Assembly: GCA_020846195.1 (NCBI GenBank)
Contig: JADLEJ010000004.1
Location: 372,001-436,000, forward strand
Origin: Nitrospira sp.
GTDB taxonomy: Bacteria > Nitrospirota > Nitrospiria > Nitrospirales > Nitrospiraceae
Length of the DNA: 64,000 bases
Direction of reading: 5' to 3'
Shown here: positions 1-8,866 of the stretch, piece by piece
How the letters are laid out: every line of letters starts with the position of its first letter
Numbering within the stretch: the first letter of the stretch is position 1
Position numbers and translations under genes: made by a program
The notes under the pieces: model-generated
Database searches by the model: none
What the model saw: the letters and a program-made list of their open reading frames with translations, nothing else
Told to the model about the DNA's origin: nothing

Positions 1-341
1 GCAAACCCGATCGCGCCGAACCCCACCATCGCCGCGAGCACCAGCCAGACATACGGCTTCGTAATATCGGCCCAGAGCAGCGTGGAGAGGACGACCGCGA
101 AGAGGATGAGCAGGCCGCCCATCGTGGGGGTCCCGCTCTTCGCCAGATGACTCTTCGGCCCATCGTCGCGAATCTGCTGGCCCAGCTTGATTTCTTGCAG
201 CTTGCGGATCAGCCAGGGAGCCAGGATGAAGGCAATGAGAAACGCCGTCACCGCCGCATAGATGATGCGGAAGCTTTGATAGCGGAAGACGTTCAGAAAC
301 GAGAACTCTGTGTGGAGCGGATAGAGCCAGTTATACAGCAT
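1..341 (-). CDS. mraY: MraY, phospho-N-acetylmuramoyl-pentapeptide transferase (3' part outside window)
   Basis: Transfers phospho-MurNAc-pentapeptide from UDP to undecaprenyl phosphate, giving lipid I at the inner membrane. Only the first 113 codons are in the window; the frame is open to base 1. The translation starts [20 protein letters not shown], followed by a first membrane helix and the conserved segment [18 protein letters not shown] near residues 61-78, which is diagnostic of MraY. It lies 63 bases downstream of murF in the same direction, the usual order in the division and cell-wall cluster. The ATG at 341 is the natural start because it gives the family-typical N-terminus. Identity is secure; the catalytic aspartates lie beyond the window edge. 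Confidence 0.95.
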   Translation of the reverse strand, partial: MLYNWLYPLHTEFSFLNVFRYQSFRIIYAAVTAFLIAFILAPWLIRKLQEIKLGQQIRDDGPKSHLAKSGTPTMGGLLILFAVVLSTLLWADITKPYVWLVLAAMVGFGAIGF

Positions 342-404
342 AGGACAACCGTCACGACGGCGCCGGGGGCCTGCGGCACCGAACCTAGTTCTGCCCCTGA
401 ATAA

Positions 405-1859
405 TTACGAGGCCTTCTTCGAAACCTGCTTCACGCCCTGCAAGGCACTGACGACTTGCTCCATCTTCATCCCGCGCGACGCCTTGACGAGCACCACGTC
501 GCCGGAAGCCGCCATGGCTTTCACTGCGGCCGCAGCCGCAGCCGCATCCGCCACTTCCAACACCCTGGATGGCTCCATCCCGGCCCGGCGCGCGCCGTCC
601 GCCAGCCCACGCCCCAGCGCGCCGGATGCGATCAACTGCGAGACGCCCTGCTGCGCGACGAAGGCGCCAACTTCTTCATGCATGCGCACCGCGCCCGGCC
701 CAAGTTCCAGCATGTCACCCAATACCGCGATGGTCTTTCGCCCGGTCCCCGATTGAGCCAGCAACTGCACGGCCGCCTTCATCGAGGCAGGGTTCGCGTT
801 ATAGCAATCGTTAATCACTCGAATCCCTTGGCTCATCACGATCTGCGACCGCATCGCCGCTGGGCGGAATCGTGACAGGCCTTGCGCGATATCGGTGCCG
901 GACAGGCCCAGCACCGTTCCGACCGCCGCCGCGGCCAAGGCATTCGCCACATTGTGCGAGCCCTGCACCTTCATGCGTACGACGGTGTGGCGGACCTTCC
1001 CAGGCAAGAGCAGCCGGAACACTGTCCCGTCGGGCCCGTCGGACTTTTCCTGAAGCGCCTGCACATCCGCTTTCGGCGAATAGCCGAACGACAAGACGCG
1101 GCATCGGGCCCGTGCGGCCAGGTAGTCGAAGTACGGATCGTCCGCATTCAAGATCGCCGTGCCATCCGGCGGCAGCAGATCGAGCAGCTCCGCCTTGGCC
1201 TGCGCCGACCCCTCCATGCTGCCGAAAAACTCCAAATGGTCCGGCCCGATATTCGTGATGACGCCGATGGTCGGGCGGGCGATTTCGCACAGGCGCGTCG
1301 TCTGCCCAATGTTATCGACACCCATTTCGATGACAGCGGCCTCATGCCGGTTCGTCAATCGCAAGAGAGTGTGCGGCACGCCAATCCGGTTATTGAAATT
1401 GCTTTCCGTCTTCAAGACCTGCCAGCGCTGCCCCATGACGCTCGCCACCATGTCTTTCGTGGTGGTTTTCCCATTACTTCCCGTCACGGCCACCAGGGGA
1501 ATGTCGAAGCGGCTGCGGTGATGCGTGGCCAGCTGCTGGTAGGCGAACAGCGGATCCCGCACCCCCAGAATGAAGGGTGGCGCCGACGTGGCCGCCGCCT
1601 TCAGCAGGGCTGGAGTCACGACGTAGGTGTCCTGCACGATGACGCCGGCGGCGCCCTGGGAGAGCGCCGCAGCCACATAGTCATGGCCGTCGAATCGATC
1701 GCCTCGAATCGCGATGAAGAGCTCGCCGGCGCGGATGGCCCGCGAGTCGAGGCTGAGTTGTCGAATGCGCTGCTTCGCCCACCGGGGCGCATCGCCGGAC
1801 AGCATTTTGACGCTGATGACTTCTCGAAGTTCTTCGCCGGTTAAGAACGGCATGAGCAT
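405..1859 (-). CDS. murF: MurF, UDP-MurNAc-tripeptide--D-Ala-D-Ala ligase
   Basis: ATP-dependent cytoplasmic Mur ligase that adds D-Ala-D-Ala to UDP-MurNAc-tripeptide, the last soluble step of peptidoglycan precursor synthesis. The 484-residue protein has an N-terminal substrate-binding domain, the ATP-binding loop VTGSNGKTTTKDM near residue 126, the NDCYNANPASM segment typical of MurF near 350, and a C-terminal ligase domain. Length is normal for the family. It starts 28 bases after the murE stop, consistent with one transcript. A second ATG two codons in (1853) is an equally possible start; neither has a striking Shine-Dalgarno sequence. Confidence 0.97.
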   Translation of the reverse strand: MLMPFLTGEELREVISVKMLSGDAPRWAKQRIRQLSLDSRAIRAGELFIAIRGDRFDGHDYVAAALSQGAAGVIVQDTYVVTPALLKAAATSAPPFILGVRDPLFAYQQLATHHRSRFDIPLVAVTGSNGKTTTKDMVASVMGQRWQVLKTESNFNNRIGVPHTLLRLTNRHEAAVIEMGVDNIGQTTRLCEIARPTIGVITNIGPDHLEFFGSMEGSAQAKAELLDLLPPDGTAILNADDPYFDYLAARARCRVLSFGYSPKADVQALQEKSDGPDGTVFRLLLPGKVRHTVVRMKVQGSHNVANALAAAAVGTVLGLSGTDIAQGLSRFRPAAMRSQIVMSQGIRVINDCYNANPASMKAAVQLLAQSGTGRKTIAVLGDMLELGPGAVRMHEEVGAFVAQQGVSQLIASGALGRGLADGARRAGMEPSRVLEVADAAAAAAAVKAMAASGDVVLVKASRGMKMEQVVSALQGVKQVSKKAS

Positions 1860-1887
1860 CCCAATCTGTAAGAGAGCTCCGGTTGAA

Positions 1888-3393
1888 TCAGGCGCAATTC
1901 GTCAACTCACGGATCGCGTCACGGGCAACTTCACGGTCGTCGAAGTGAAACTTCTTGGTCCCGATAATCTGATAGTCTTCATGCCCCTTCCCGGCGATGA
2001 GGACCATATCGCCGGGTTGGGCCGCCCGCATGGCTGTCGCAATCGCTTCGCGGCGGTCGGCCACCTTCTGATACTGCACATGCGCGCGCTGTTGCAGCGC
2101 GTCCCGCACGCCGGCTTCGACATCGTCCAGGATCGACAGGGGATTTTCCGTGCGCGGGTTGTCCGAGGTCAGAATCACGACGTCGCTCTGCAGGACCGCC
2201 GCGCGCCCCATCTTGGGCCGCTTCCCGCGATCCCGATCCCCGCCGCACCCGAACACGGTGATGATCCGGCCAGCCTTTAACGCCTGCGCGGCGGACAGCA
2301 GCCGAACCAGCGCGTCTTCCGTATGGGCGTAATCCACGACAACGGTAAACGGCTGTCCGGCCATGACACGCTCGAATCGCCCAGGCACATTGGTAACGCG
2401 AGTCACTGCCTGCCGCACCTGGTCGACCGTCGCGCCTTCATGCAACGCCACGCCAATCGCAGCGAGCATGTTGTAGACGTTGTGCTCGCCGACGAGGTGA
2501 CTCTCGACTGGAAATGTCCCGACAGGCGTTGCCGCTCTAAACGTGGTGCCGTTGAGAGAGAGCTGCACCTGTTCCGCCTGAAGATCGGCCTTGCCCTTGA
2601 TGCCATACGTCCACACCGGCACGGGGCAGAGGGATGCGATGCGGACACCGCTGGGGTCATCGCTGTTGACGATCGCCCGCTTGTTCGGCTTCTTGATTCC
2701 GGTCAGTCCTGTAAAGAGCCGGAGCTTGGCCTGAAAATATTCTTCCATCGTCTTATGAAAATCGAGATGGTCTTGGGTCAGGTTCGAAAACACAGCAACG
2801 TCATACTCGGACCCGCTCACACGATCCTGTGCGAGCGCGTGCGAGGACACTTCCATCACCGCCGCTGAGCACCCTCCGTCGACCATCCGCTTCAGCAACT
2901 GCTGCAACTCCAACGCGCCGGGCGTGGTATGGGACGCTGGAACGATCTCGTTTCCAATCTGATACGCCACGGTTCCGATCAATCCGATCTTGCCTCCAAC
3001 GGCTTCCAGCAAGGCCTTGCACACATAGGCCGTCGTCGTCTTGCCATTCGTTCCGGTAATGCCGACCATTCGCAGGCGTCCCGACGGATCGCCGTAAAAC
3101 CGGCTCCCCAAATACCCCAGCGCTTTGCGCGAATCCGCAACCCGCACGTACGGCCGATCAATCCCGGCAGCCGCCTCCTGCATCACCACGGCCGCTGCTC
3201 CGGCTGCAAGCGCGGAGGAAATATAGCGGTGGCCATCGACCTGCTCGCCTTTCACGGCGACGAAGAGGCTTCCTGCCTGGACCGCTCTGGAGTCGTCGGT
3301 AATACCGGACAGCGGCACCTGGAGATCCCCTCCCCGCTCAAGGACATCGACCTGCCCATGCAGCGACTCTGTCAATTGCCCCAAGGTCATCAT
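1888..3393 (-). CDS. murE: MurE, UDP-MurNAc-L-Ala-D-Glu--meso-DAP ligase
   Basis: Adds the third residue of the stem peptide to UDP-MurNAc-dipeptide. The 501-residue protein shows the Mur ligase P-loop GITGTNGKTTTAYVC near residue 110, and the DNPRTENP motif near residue 408. The DNPR motif is known to mark enzymes that use meso-diaminopimelate rather than lysine, so a Gram-negative type wall is expected. The C-terminal GKGHEDYQ motif is also present. It lies 12 bases after ftsI and 28 bases before murF, so it is almost certainly co-transcribed with both. Two consecutive ATG codons (3393, 3390) make the exact start ambiguous by one residue. Confidence 0.97.
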   Translation of the reverse strand: MMTLGQLTESLHGQVDVLERGGDLQVPLSGITDDSRAVQAGSLFVAVKGEQVDGHRYISSALAAGAAAVVMQEAAAGIDRPYVRVADSRKALGYLGSRFYGDPSGRLRMVGITGTNGKTTTAYVCKALLEAVGGKIGLIGTVAYQIGNEIVPASHTTPGALELQQLLKRMVDGGCSAAVMEVSSHALAQDRVSGSEYDVAVFSNLTQDHLDFHKTMEEYFQAKLRLFTGLTGIKKPNKRAIVNSDDPSGVRIASLCPVPVWTYGIKGKADLQAEQVQLSLNGTTFRAATPVGTFPVESHLVGEHNVYNMLAAIGVALHEGATVDQVRQAVTRVTNVPGRFERVMAGQPFTVVVDYAHTEDALVRLLSAAQALKAGRIITVFGCGGDRDRGKRPKMGRAAVLQSDVVILTSDNPRTENPLSILDDVEAGVRDALQQRAHVQYQKVADRREAIATAMRAAQPGDMVLIAGKGHEDYQIIGTKKFHFDDREVARDAIRELTNCA

Positions 3394-3405
3394 CGAATAC
3401 TCGCG

Positions 3406-5124
3406 CTACCGGCGGTTAGACGTCATGGCCAGCTTTACCGGCTCGTTCGAGGAAACACCGAGATAATTCAGCACCTGCTCGCCGACGCGGCGAAAAACAG
3501 GGGCGGCAATCGTTCCACCCCAGGATTCGCCTTGCGGCTCATCGATCACCACGATCATCGCCAGACGGGGATTGTCGGCAGGAACAAACCCGACGAAAGA
3601 CCCGACGAACAACGTCGACGAATAGGCGCCAGTGCGCGGGTCGATCTTCTGCGCCGTGCCCGTCTTTCCTGCCACTCTGAACCCAGGGATTGCCGCCTTC
3701 ACCCCAGTCCCGTCCGTCACCACACCTTCAAGAATCGACGTCACGGCCCGCGCGGTCTCCGGCGACACTACCCGGCGCTTGACTTGCGGCAACATCTGCC
3801 GAAGCGTTTTCCCCTGCGCGTCGCGCACCTCGGACACCACATAGGGCTTCATCAGCACCCCGCCGTTCGCCAAAGCCGCCACGGCAGACACCATCTGAAT
3901 CGGCGTGACACCGATTTCTTGGCCCATTGAAATCGAGGCCAACGACCGGCGCCCCCATTCCTTGGGATGCTTGACCAGACCGCCGGCCTCCCCAGGGAGA
4001 TCGATCTCCGTCTTCTGCCCAAACCCAAAGGCCTGCAGATAGCGATACAACCGTTGATCGCCCAGAGCCATCCCGGTTTTAGCTGCACCGACGTTGCTCG
4101 ACTTCTGAATCACTTGTGCAAACGTCATCCATCCAAGCTTTTCGTGGTCATGGATGACGGTATTCGCAATGGTCATTCGTCCATTTTCGCCATGCACCAT
4201 GGTGCCCGGCTTCATGACTTTCTCTTCCAACGCCGCAGCCGCCACAAGCGCTTTCATCGTCGACCCAGGCTCGTAGGCATCCGTCAACGCCCGATTTCGC
4301 CAGCGATCCGCCGTCAAAGACGACACCGCATTTGGATCGAAACGAGGACTGATCGCCAGCGCAAGAACTGCCCCGGTCTGAGGATCGAGCACAATGACGG
4401 TGCCCGATTTCGCATGCGCCTTGGCGACGGCTTCTTCCAATTCTTTTTCAGCGATGTACTGAATGACTTCGTCGATCGTAATGACCAGACTATGACCGGC
4501 GGCGGGAACTTGCTCCGCCTGCCCTTTCGGGAATACCGTCCGGCCCATGGCATCGCGCTGCAGAATCACAACTCGCTTTTCGCCATGAAGCTGCGACTCA
4601 TACCGCCGCTCAAGCCCCTCAAGCCCTTCTCCATCCATCCCGGCAAATCCCAGCACATGCGCCAGAAGCGGGCCCTTGGGGTAAAATCGTCGCCCCTCCA
4701 TCACTAACCCGATCCCCTCCATCGGCATACGCTCAAGGCGATGCCCCTGCTCAGGATCCAGCTTTCTCGCCAGCCACACAAAACTGCGATCCTGCCGCAG
4801 CTTCTTTTCCAATTCGTCGGTCCGAACCTGTAGCACAGGGGAGAGAGAACGAGCCGTTTTAGCAGGACTTTCAAGAGCGGTCGGAATGCCGAACACGGAA
4901 GGCACTTCCATATTCATAGCGAGCACTTTACCGTGACGATCCACCACCGTCCCCCGAGCCCCCTCCAAGGACACCGTCTTCTGATGCTGACGGTCCGCCT
5001 TGGCCGCAAGCTCCGCCGCCTGCAAGACTTGCAGACTCACCAATCGGAACAGCACCACCGCAAACCCGCAGAGCATCACCAACAGCAACGCATACCGCCG
5101 GCCCCGTGACGGCGAACCAGTCAC
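3406..5124 (-). CDS. ftsI: FtsI / PBP2-type division transpeptidase
   Basis: Septal peptidoglycan DD-transpeptidase anchored in the inner membrane. The 572-residue protein has one N-terminal membrane helix (about residues 11-32), a PBP dimerisation domain, and a transpeptidase domain with all three active-site motifs: STMK (nucleophile serine, near 287), SSN (near 340) and KTGTAQ (near 488). It begins with GTG at 5124, overlapping the ftsL stop by one base (TAGTG), which implies translational coupling. Position between ftsL and murE is the canonical one. No C-terminal PASTA domain is visible. Confidence 0.97.
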   Translation of the reverse strand: MTGSPSRGRRYALLLVMLCGFAVVLFRLVSLQVLQAAELAAKADRQHQKTVSLEGARGTVVDRHGKVLAMNMEVPSVFGIPTALESPAKTARSLSPVLQVRTDELEKKLRQDRSFVWLARKLDPEQGHRLERMPMEGIGLVMEGRRFYPKGPLLAHVLGFAGMDGEGLEGLERRYESQLHGEKRVVILQRDAMGRTVFPKGQAEQVPAAGHSLVITIDEVIQYIAEKELEEAVAKAHAKSGTVIVLDPQTGAVLALAISPRFDPNAVSSLTADRWRNRALTDAYEPGSTMKALVAAAALEEKVMKPGTMVHGENGRMTIANTVIHDHEKLGWMTFAQVIQKSSNVGAAKTGMALGDQRLYRYLQAFGFGQKTEIDLPGEAGGLVKHPKEWGRRSLASISMGQEIGVTPIQMVSAVAALANGGVLMKPYVVSEVRDAQGKTLRQMLPQVKRRVVSPETARAVTSILEGVVTDGTGVKAAIPGFRVAGKTGTAQKIDPRTGAYSSTLFVGSFVGFVPADNPRLAMIVVIDEPQGESWGGTIAAPVFRRVGEQVLNYLGVSSNEPVKLAMTSNRR

Positions 5125-5447
5125 TATCGCCTCCCGTCCAACACATCGTTCCTGGCAATCCGCAGTTCCGCTGCCGAGGCAGGCGAATCCTTCGACTTCG
5201 ACTGCACCATCACAACCTGGCCGGGCTGCGGCAAACTCATCCCAAACTTTTCGGTCGCAACTTTCGCAATCCGATCGGGCGAGCTCAGCGCTGAGAACTT
5301 AACCTTCAGTTCATCGCGCTCCCGCTCAAGCACCACCTTTTCATGCTTCAACCGCTCAACCTGGTATCCCAGGCGCACGGTATCCACCCGCTCCCACACA
5401 AACACGAACACCAGACAAAGCCCCGCTGTCACGGCGAGCATTTTCAT
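5124..5447 (-). CDS. ftsL: FtsL-like cell division protein
   Basis: Small bitopic division protein that in other bacteria forms a complex with FtsB and FtsQ at the septum. The 107-residue product has one N-terminal membrane helix (about residues 3-18), then a coiled-coil-prone stretch rich in Arg, Glu, Lys and Val (roughly 25-55) and a short periplasmic tail. Sequence conservation in this family is low, so the assignment rests mainly on size, topology and position between rsmH and ftsI. It overlaps rsmH by four bases (ATGA) and ftsI by one base. Confidence 0.85.
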   Translation of the reverse strand: MKMLAVTAGLCLVFVFVWERVDTVRLGYQVERLKHEKVVLERERDELKVKFSALSSPDRIAKVATEKFGMSLPQPGQVVMVQSKSKDSPASAAELRIARNDVLDGRR

Positions 5448-6394
5448 TGAATAGACTCCTTTGGCAGACGCTCAACGACCCGCAGCTTGGCGCTGCGCGC
5501 GCGAGGGTTCTTCTGACACTCTGCTTCGGAAGGGACTTGAGGCCTCTTGGTCAGCACTGCCACCTGAGGATGCGGCCGCTCCGCTAAAGCACGAAACGTA
5601 TGCTTTACGATTCGATCTTCGAGCGAATGAAACGAAATGACTGCGAGACGGCCGCCTGGCCGCAACATGTCGACCACGTCACGGATCGCCGGCTCAATCA
5701 CATCCAGCTCGCGGTTAACAGCAATGCGCAGCGCCTGAAATGTCCTTGTCGCGCAATGGATGCGCCCACGCCGATACGCAACAGGCACGGAATCCTTGAT
5801 CACCGCAGTCAAATCCTGCGTCGAAGCCAGCGCCTGCCGTTCGCGGGCACGAACAATCGCACGCGCAATACGGCGGGAGAATCGCTCTTCGCCGTACAGA
5901 AAAATGAGATCCGCCAATTCCGACTCCGGCAATGCATTCACCAACTGGCCCGCGGTTGTCCCCGTCGATTGATCCATGCGCATATCGAGAGGGCCATCTT
6001 CCTGAAAACTGAACCCTCGGCTCGGATCGTCCAACTGAGGCGAAGACACCCCAAGATCAAACAGCGCGCCGTCAATTGTGGAAACGCCAACTTTTCGCAA
6101 GAGCTGCTTCACGTCAGCGAAGTCTCCCTTGACCAGAATTGCACGCACGCCAAACCCTGAAAGACGTACTTTTGAATAGGCAAGAGCTTCCTCATCCCGA
6201 TCAATTCCGACAAGAATGGCTTTATTTTCAGCCATTTCAAGAAACTTATTACTATGCCCACCATACCCCACCGTACCATCGACAAATATCTCTGCTCGAT
6301 CTGTAACAAGCCACGCCGTTACTTCATCAAGAAAAACAGGATTATGCCTGGCATCGCCTGAAGCATTTTTCTCACCACTTATATCCACTTTCAC
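5444..6394 (-). CDS. rsmH: RsmH, 16S rRNA C1402 N4-methyltransferase
   Basis: SAM-dependent methyltransferase acting on C1402 of 16S rRNA, first gene of this division and cell-wall cluster. The conserved HNPVFLDEV entry segment, the SAM-binding DGTVGYGGHS motif and the late SFHSLEDRIVK motif are all visible. The longest frame opens with ATG at 6448, but a near-consensus promoter (6436-6409) lies inside that extension and predicts transcript start near 6402. I therefore prefer a GTG at 6394 (316 residues) or 6388, which fits the usual RsmH length better. No clear Shine-Dalgarno precedes these GTGs, so initiation may be leaderless-like. There is no mraZ upstream; a divergent exported-protein gene follows instead. 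Confidence 0.93.
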   Translation of the reverse strand: MKVDISGEKNASGDARHNPVFLDEVTAWLVTDRAEIFVDGTVGYGGHSNKFLEMAENKAILVGIDRDEEALAYSKVRLSGFGVRAILVKGDFADVKQLLRKVGVSTIDGALFDLGVSSPQLDDPSRGFSFQEDGPLDMRMDQSTGTTAGQLVNALPESELADLIFLYGEERFSRRIARAIVRARERQALASTQDLTAVIKDSVPVAYRRGRIHCATRTFQALRIAVNRELDVIEPAIRDVVDMLRPGGRLAVISFHSLEDRIVKHTFRALAERPHPQVAVLTKRPQVPSEAECQKNPRARSAKLRVVERLPKESIQ

Positions 6395-6408
6395 CCACTT
6401 GAAGGCCG

Positions 6409-6436
6409 AGTATACTCCCGCTGGACTCCTTGTCAA
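6409..6436 (-). promoter_or_regulatory. Sigma70-type promoter of the rsmH-mraY cluster
   Basis: On the minus strand a perfect -35 TTGACA (6436-6431) is followed after 16 bases by TATACT (6414-6409), five of six matches to the -10 consensus. Predicted transcription start is near 6402. It lies within the longest possible rsmH reading frame and so bears on the choice of start codon. Confidence 0.65.
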
Positions 6437-6538
6437 TAGCAAATTCATGGACTTAGATGACTTTAAGGTCGTGAGAGAATTCGCCTGAAATTTCAGAGAG
6501 GATGCTCGAATTTGATCGAATCGAGTGAATCAATTTTC

Positions 6539-6568
6539 TTGATTTTCGACCTATCCGCCTCATTTAAT
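6539..6568 (+). promoter_or_regulatory. Possible promoter for the nonapeptide-repeat protein gene
   Basis: TTGATT (6539-6544) and TTTAAT (6563-6568) are separated by 18 bases and would give a leader of about 170 bases before the ATG at 6745. Match quality is moderate. The divergent spacer also holds a perfect 12-bp palindrome CTGAAATTTCAG at 6485-6496, which could be a protein-binding site between the two promoters. Confidence 0.35.
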
Positions 6569-6744
6569 TTTAGAGACCTGATCGATTGCGAGGCACACGA
6601 CCTGCCACCAAGAGTATGGCCCGTCGGACATCTCGCATCTGTCGAGAAATCATCAGTCAACTCCATTGATCCAAGATCAAGCCGACACTGTCCCGATGGA
6701 GTAGATTCGTTGACTTTGATGAACTAGGAGGGGAAAATATTTTT

Positions 6745-7791
6745 ATGATTTCCGTAAAACAAAAATGCCTGCTAACGACCGCCTTCCTTTCAATGGGCAT
6801 CGCCATTTCTCTTGGAGGCGCCACGCACACAAAGGCAGCCCCTCAACTCGAATTTTGCGAACATAGTTCTCCCGATCAACAACTGCGAGCTTCCAAGAAT
6901 ACATCCCCATCCGGCAGTACCGGCTGCGTGCCCCTGATAGAAAAGAAAGAACCCGCCACGCTCGACGGGCACGTGAGCCAAGAATCCGCTCGCCAAATGA
7001 AAATCGATAACTTACAAAACGAAGCCGTGACGTTTCTTCAAAGATACAATCAGTTTCTTGAGTGCTGCCGGACCGATTTGGCCGAACTCCAATCGGTGGA
7101 AGAGCTCGGCAACGAGGTTAATGAATTGCTGACCATGGCCCAAACGGGGCTCTTCAGTGAACATATGAAACTCAGGGGATGGACCATTGCGGAGCTCTTG
7201 CCGCCGGTCGCCAAGGCTCGCGCGGATCTAAAGCGATTGCACGCCAGGCTGGAGGCCATCGGCAACGCACGAAATCAGCTCGACCAGCTTGACTACGAGT
7301 CCGCCGCAAAAGAATCGCGCCGGGTTCAAGAACTGGAAGATTCGATCCAGAAAGATTTTCAGACTCGCTCCCTTCCGGGAGGCCCAAAAACCGGAACGGG
7401 CATTGGCGCTAGCTCAACCGTGGGGCCCAACATCGGGAAAACACCGCGAGCCGGCGCGGACATCGGAGCCGGAGGCTCGCAGGCAAGCGACGTCGGCGCG
7501 ACGCCTCGAAGCGGCGCATCTATCGGCGCCAGTGGGCCAACCGGCTTTGACATAGGTGCGACCGGCCGCGCAGGAGCAGATATCGGTGAGTCTCGGTTGA
7601 ATTCAGATCAATCCGCAGTGGGATCAAGCTTGCAGCAGTCTACGATCGGGTCAAGTATCAGCGACACAACGGTCGGATCGAGCATGGGCCAATCTACAAT
7701 TGGCTCCAGCTTGAGCGACACCTCAATCGGGTCATCGTTCGGTGGATCATCGGTCGGATCGAGCCTGCAAAATCGCAGCACCAATCGCTGA
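6745..7791 (+). CDS. Exported protein with C-terminal glycine/serine repeat arrays
   Basis: No recognised family. The 348-residue product has a signal peptide (Lys residues, hydrophobic core about 9-25, likely cleavage after THTKA near 32). A helical, coiled-coil-prone middle (about 85-205) follows, then two repeat blocks. Residues about 212-290 repeat roughly every 10-11 residues with an (I/V)GA core; residues 291-344 contain six nine-residue units with core (I/V)GSS. Such regular small-residue repeats can form elongated or beta-solenoid surfaces, but that is inference. The start is well supported by an AGGAGGGG Shine-Dalgarno at 6726-6733. It is divergent from rsmH and convergent with the BNR lipoprotein gene. 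Confidence 0.8.
   Translation: MISVKQKCLLTTAFLSMGIAISLGGATHTKAAPQLEFCEHSSPDQQLRASKNTSPSGSTGCVPLIEKKEPATLDGHVSQESARQMKIDNLQNEAVTFLQRYNQFLECCRTDLAELQSVEELGNEVNELLTMAQTGLFSEHMKLRGWTIAELLPPVAKARADLKRLHARLEAIGNARNQLDQLDYESAAKESRRVQELEDSIQKDFQTRSLPGGPKTGTGIGASSTVGPNIGKTPRAGADIGAGGSQASDVGATPRSGASIGASGPTGFDIGATGRAGADIGESRLNSDQSAVGSSLQQSTIGSSISDTTVGSSMGQSTIGSSLSDTSIGSSFGGSSVGSSLQNRSTNR
7615..7776 (+). repeat. Six tandem 27-bp units encoding nonapeptides
   Basis: Six in-frame 27-base units encode AVGSSLQQS, TIGSSISDT, TVGSSMGQS, TIGSSLSDT, SIGSSFGGS and SVGSSLQNR. Units 2 and 4 are almost identical, which suggests duplication of a two-unit block. A less regular 10-11-residue array with core IGA precedes it. 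Confidence 0.85.
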
Positions 7792-7813
7792 CAATCTCTC
7801 TCTGCCTATCGAT

Positions 7814-8857
7814 TCAAGGACGCCTCTCATTTCCGGCATAGAGCGGCGGCATCGATTCCCACGTCTCGCCCGCATCCTTACTCCGATACAAGCCGCTCCC
7901 GTTCGTCCCCGCATAAAACAATTTCGGATCTGACGGGCTCTGCGCGACTGTCCTGATATTGGTCGTGGCAAATCCGTTGTTGATCGCCGTCCACGTCGCG
8001 CCACCGTCTTCACTCCGATGCACACCATCGCGCCCCGCAATATAGATCACGCCCTTGCGGGTCCGGTCGAGCGCCATCGCAATGATCATCTGATCCGCAA
8101 GCGACTCTCCCATGCGCGTCCATGAGGCCGCTCCGTCCGTTGTTTTGTAGAGGCCCGCGAGCGTCGCCGCATAGACGGTATCGGGCTCGTAGGGATCGAC
8201 TAGGATCGACGTGACATTCAATGCGCGCGACGTCTTCACCATATCCGCCGGCACCAACCCGTTATTCGCTTTTTCCCAATGCCCCGCCTGATCGATCGAT
8301 TTATACACGCCCCCGCTCGTTCCCGCATAGAGAATGGCTGGACGCGTCGGATCCATGCCCAACGTCACCACCATCAGCACTTCTTTCATCCCCTCCATCC
8401 GCTTCGTCCAGCCCTCGCCGCCGTTCTTGGTTTCAAACACCCCCATCGTAGTCGCAATGAGAAGGTGCTGGCTGTCGGCCGGATCGAACACGAATTGATT
8501 CACCACCGACGTAATCGTGGCGTCATCCAGCCCTGAGCGCATCGAGGCCCATCGCTGGCCGCCGTCGTGGCTTTTGAAGACCGCGTCGCCCTTCGTCCCC
8601 GCATACACCGTTGCGGGATAGGCCGGGTCGATCGCCATCGAAATCACCCGCGAGTGGCTCATCCCCTTCGACAGGTTCGTCCAGGTCTGTCCGGCGTCAC
8701 GCGTCTTATAGATGTAGTCGTTCGTCGCCACGTAGATGATGTCGGGATTCTTAGGATGGAGCTGCAGCACGACAATGGGGTCGCTGCGGTTGCAGCCGAT
8801 GAGCGCGGCCAGGAACAGCAGTACGGAGAGACCGCGTGTCATGAGACAGAGACGCAC
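7814..8857 (-). CDS. BNR/sialidase-like repeat lipoprotein
   Basis: Predicted outer-membrane or periplasmic lipoprotein: a hydrophobic N-terminus ends in the lipobox LIGC (Cys near residue 22). The rest is a beta-propeller of YCF48/BNR type, with units such as SHDGGQRW, TKNGGEGW, TTDGAASW, SEDGGATW and SKDAGETW, each Asp-box-like and spaced about 45 residues apart. Members of this fold act as scaffolds or in photosystem or exported-protein assembly; no catalytic role can be read here. The start is a GTG at 8857 with AAGG just upstream, or the ATG at 8842. It lies ten bases after yajQ in the same direction, probably in one transcript with yajQ and cstA. Confidence 0.85.
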   Translation of the reverse strand: MRLCLMTRGLSVLLFLAALIGCNRSDPIVVLQLHPKNPDIIYVATNDYIYKTRDAGQTWTNLSKGMSHSRVISMAIDPAYPATVYAGTKGDAVFKSHDGGQRWASMRSGLDDATITSVVNQFVFDPADSQHLLIATTMGVFETKNGGEGWTKRMEGMKEVLMVVTLGMDPTRPAILYAGTSGGVYKSIDQAGHWEKANNGLVPADMVKTSRALNVTSILVDPYEPDTVYAATLAGLYKTTDGAASWTRMGESLADQMIIAMALDRTRKGVIYIAGRDGVHRSEDGGATWTAINNGFATTNIRTVAQSPSDPKLFYAGTNGSGLYRSKDAGETWESMPPLYAGNERRP

Positions 8858-8866
8858 ACCCCAGCC

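Noticed and set aside
6512-6727. 71-codon frame between rsmH and the repeat-protein gene
   Set aside because: No ribosome site, no conserved features, and it overlaps the Shine-Dalgarno of the real gene.
7380-7776. Repeat array as a CRISPR
   Set aside because: Units are in-frame coding, directly adjacent with no spacers, and diverge at third positions.
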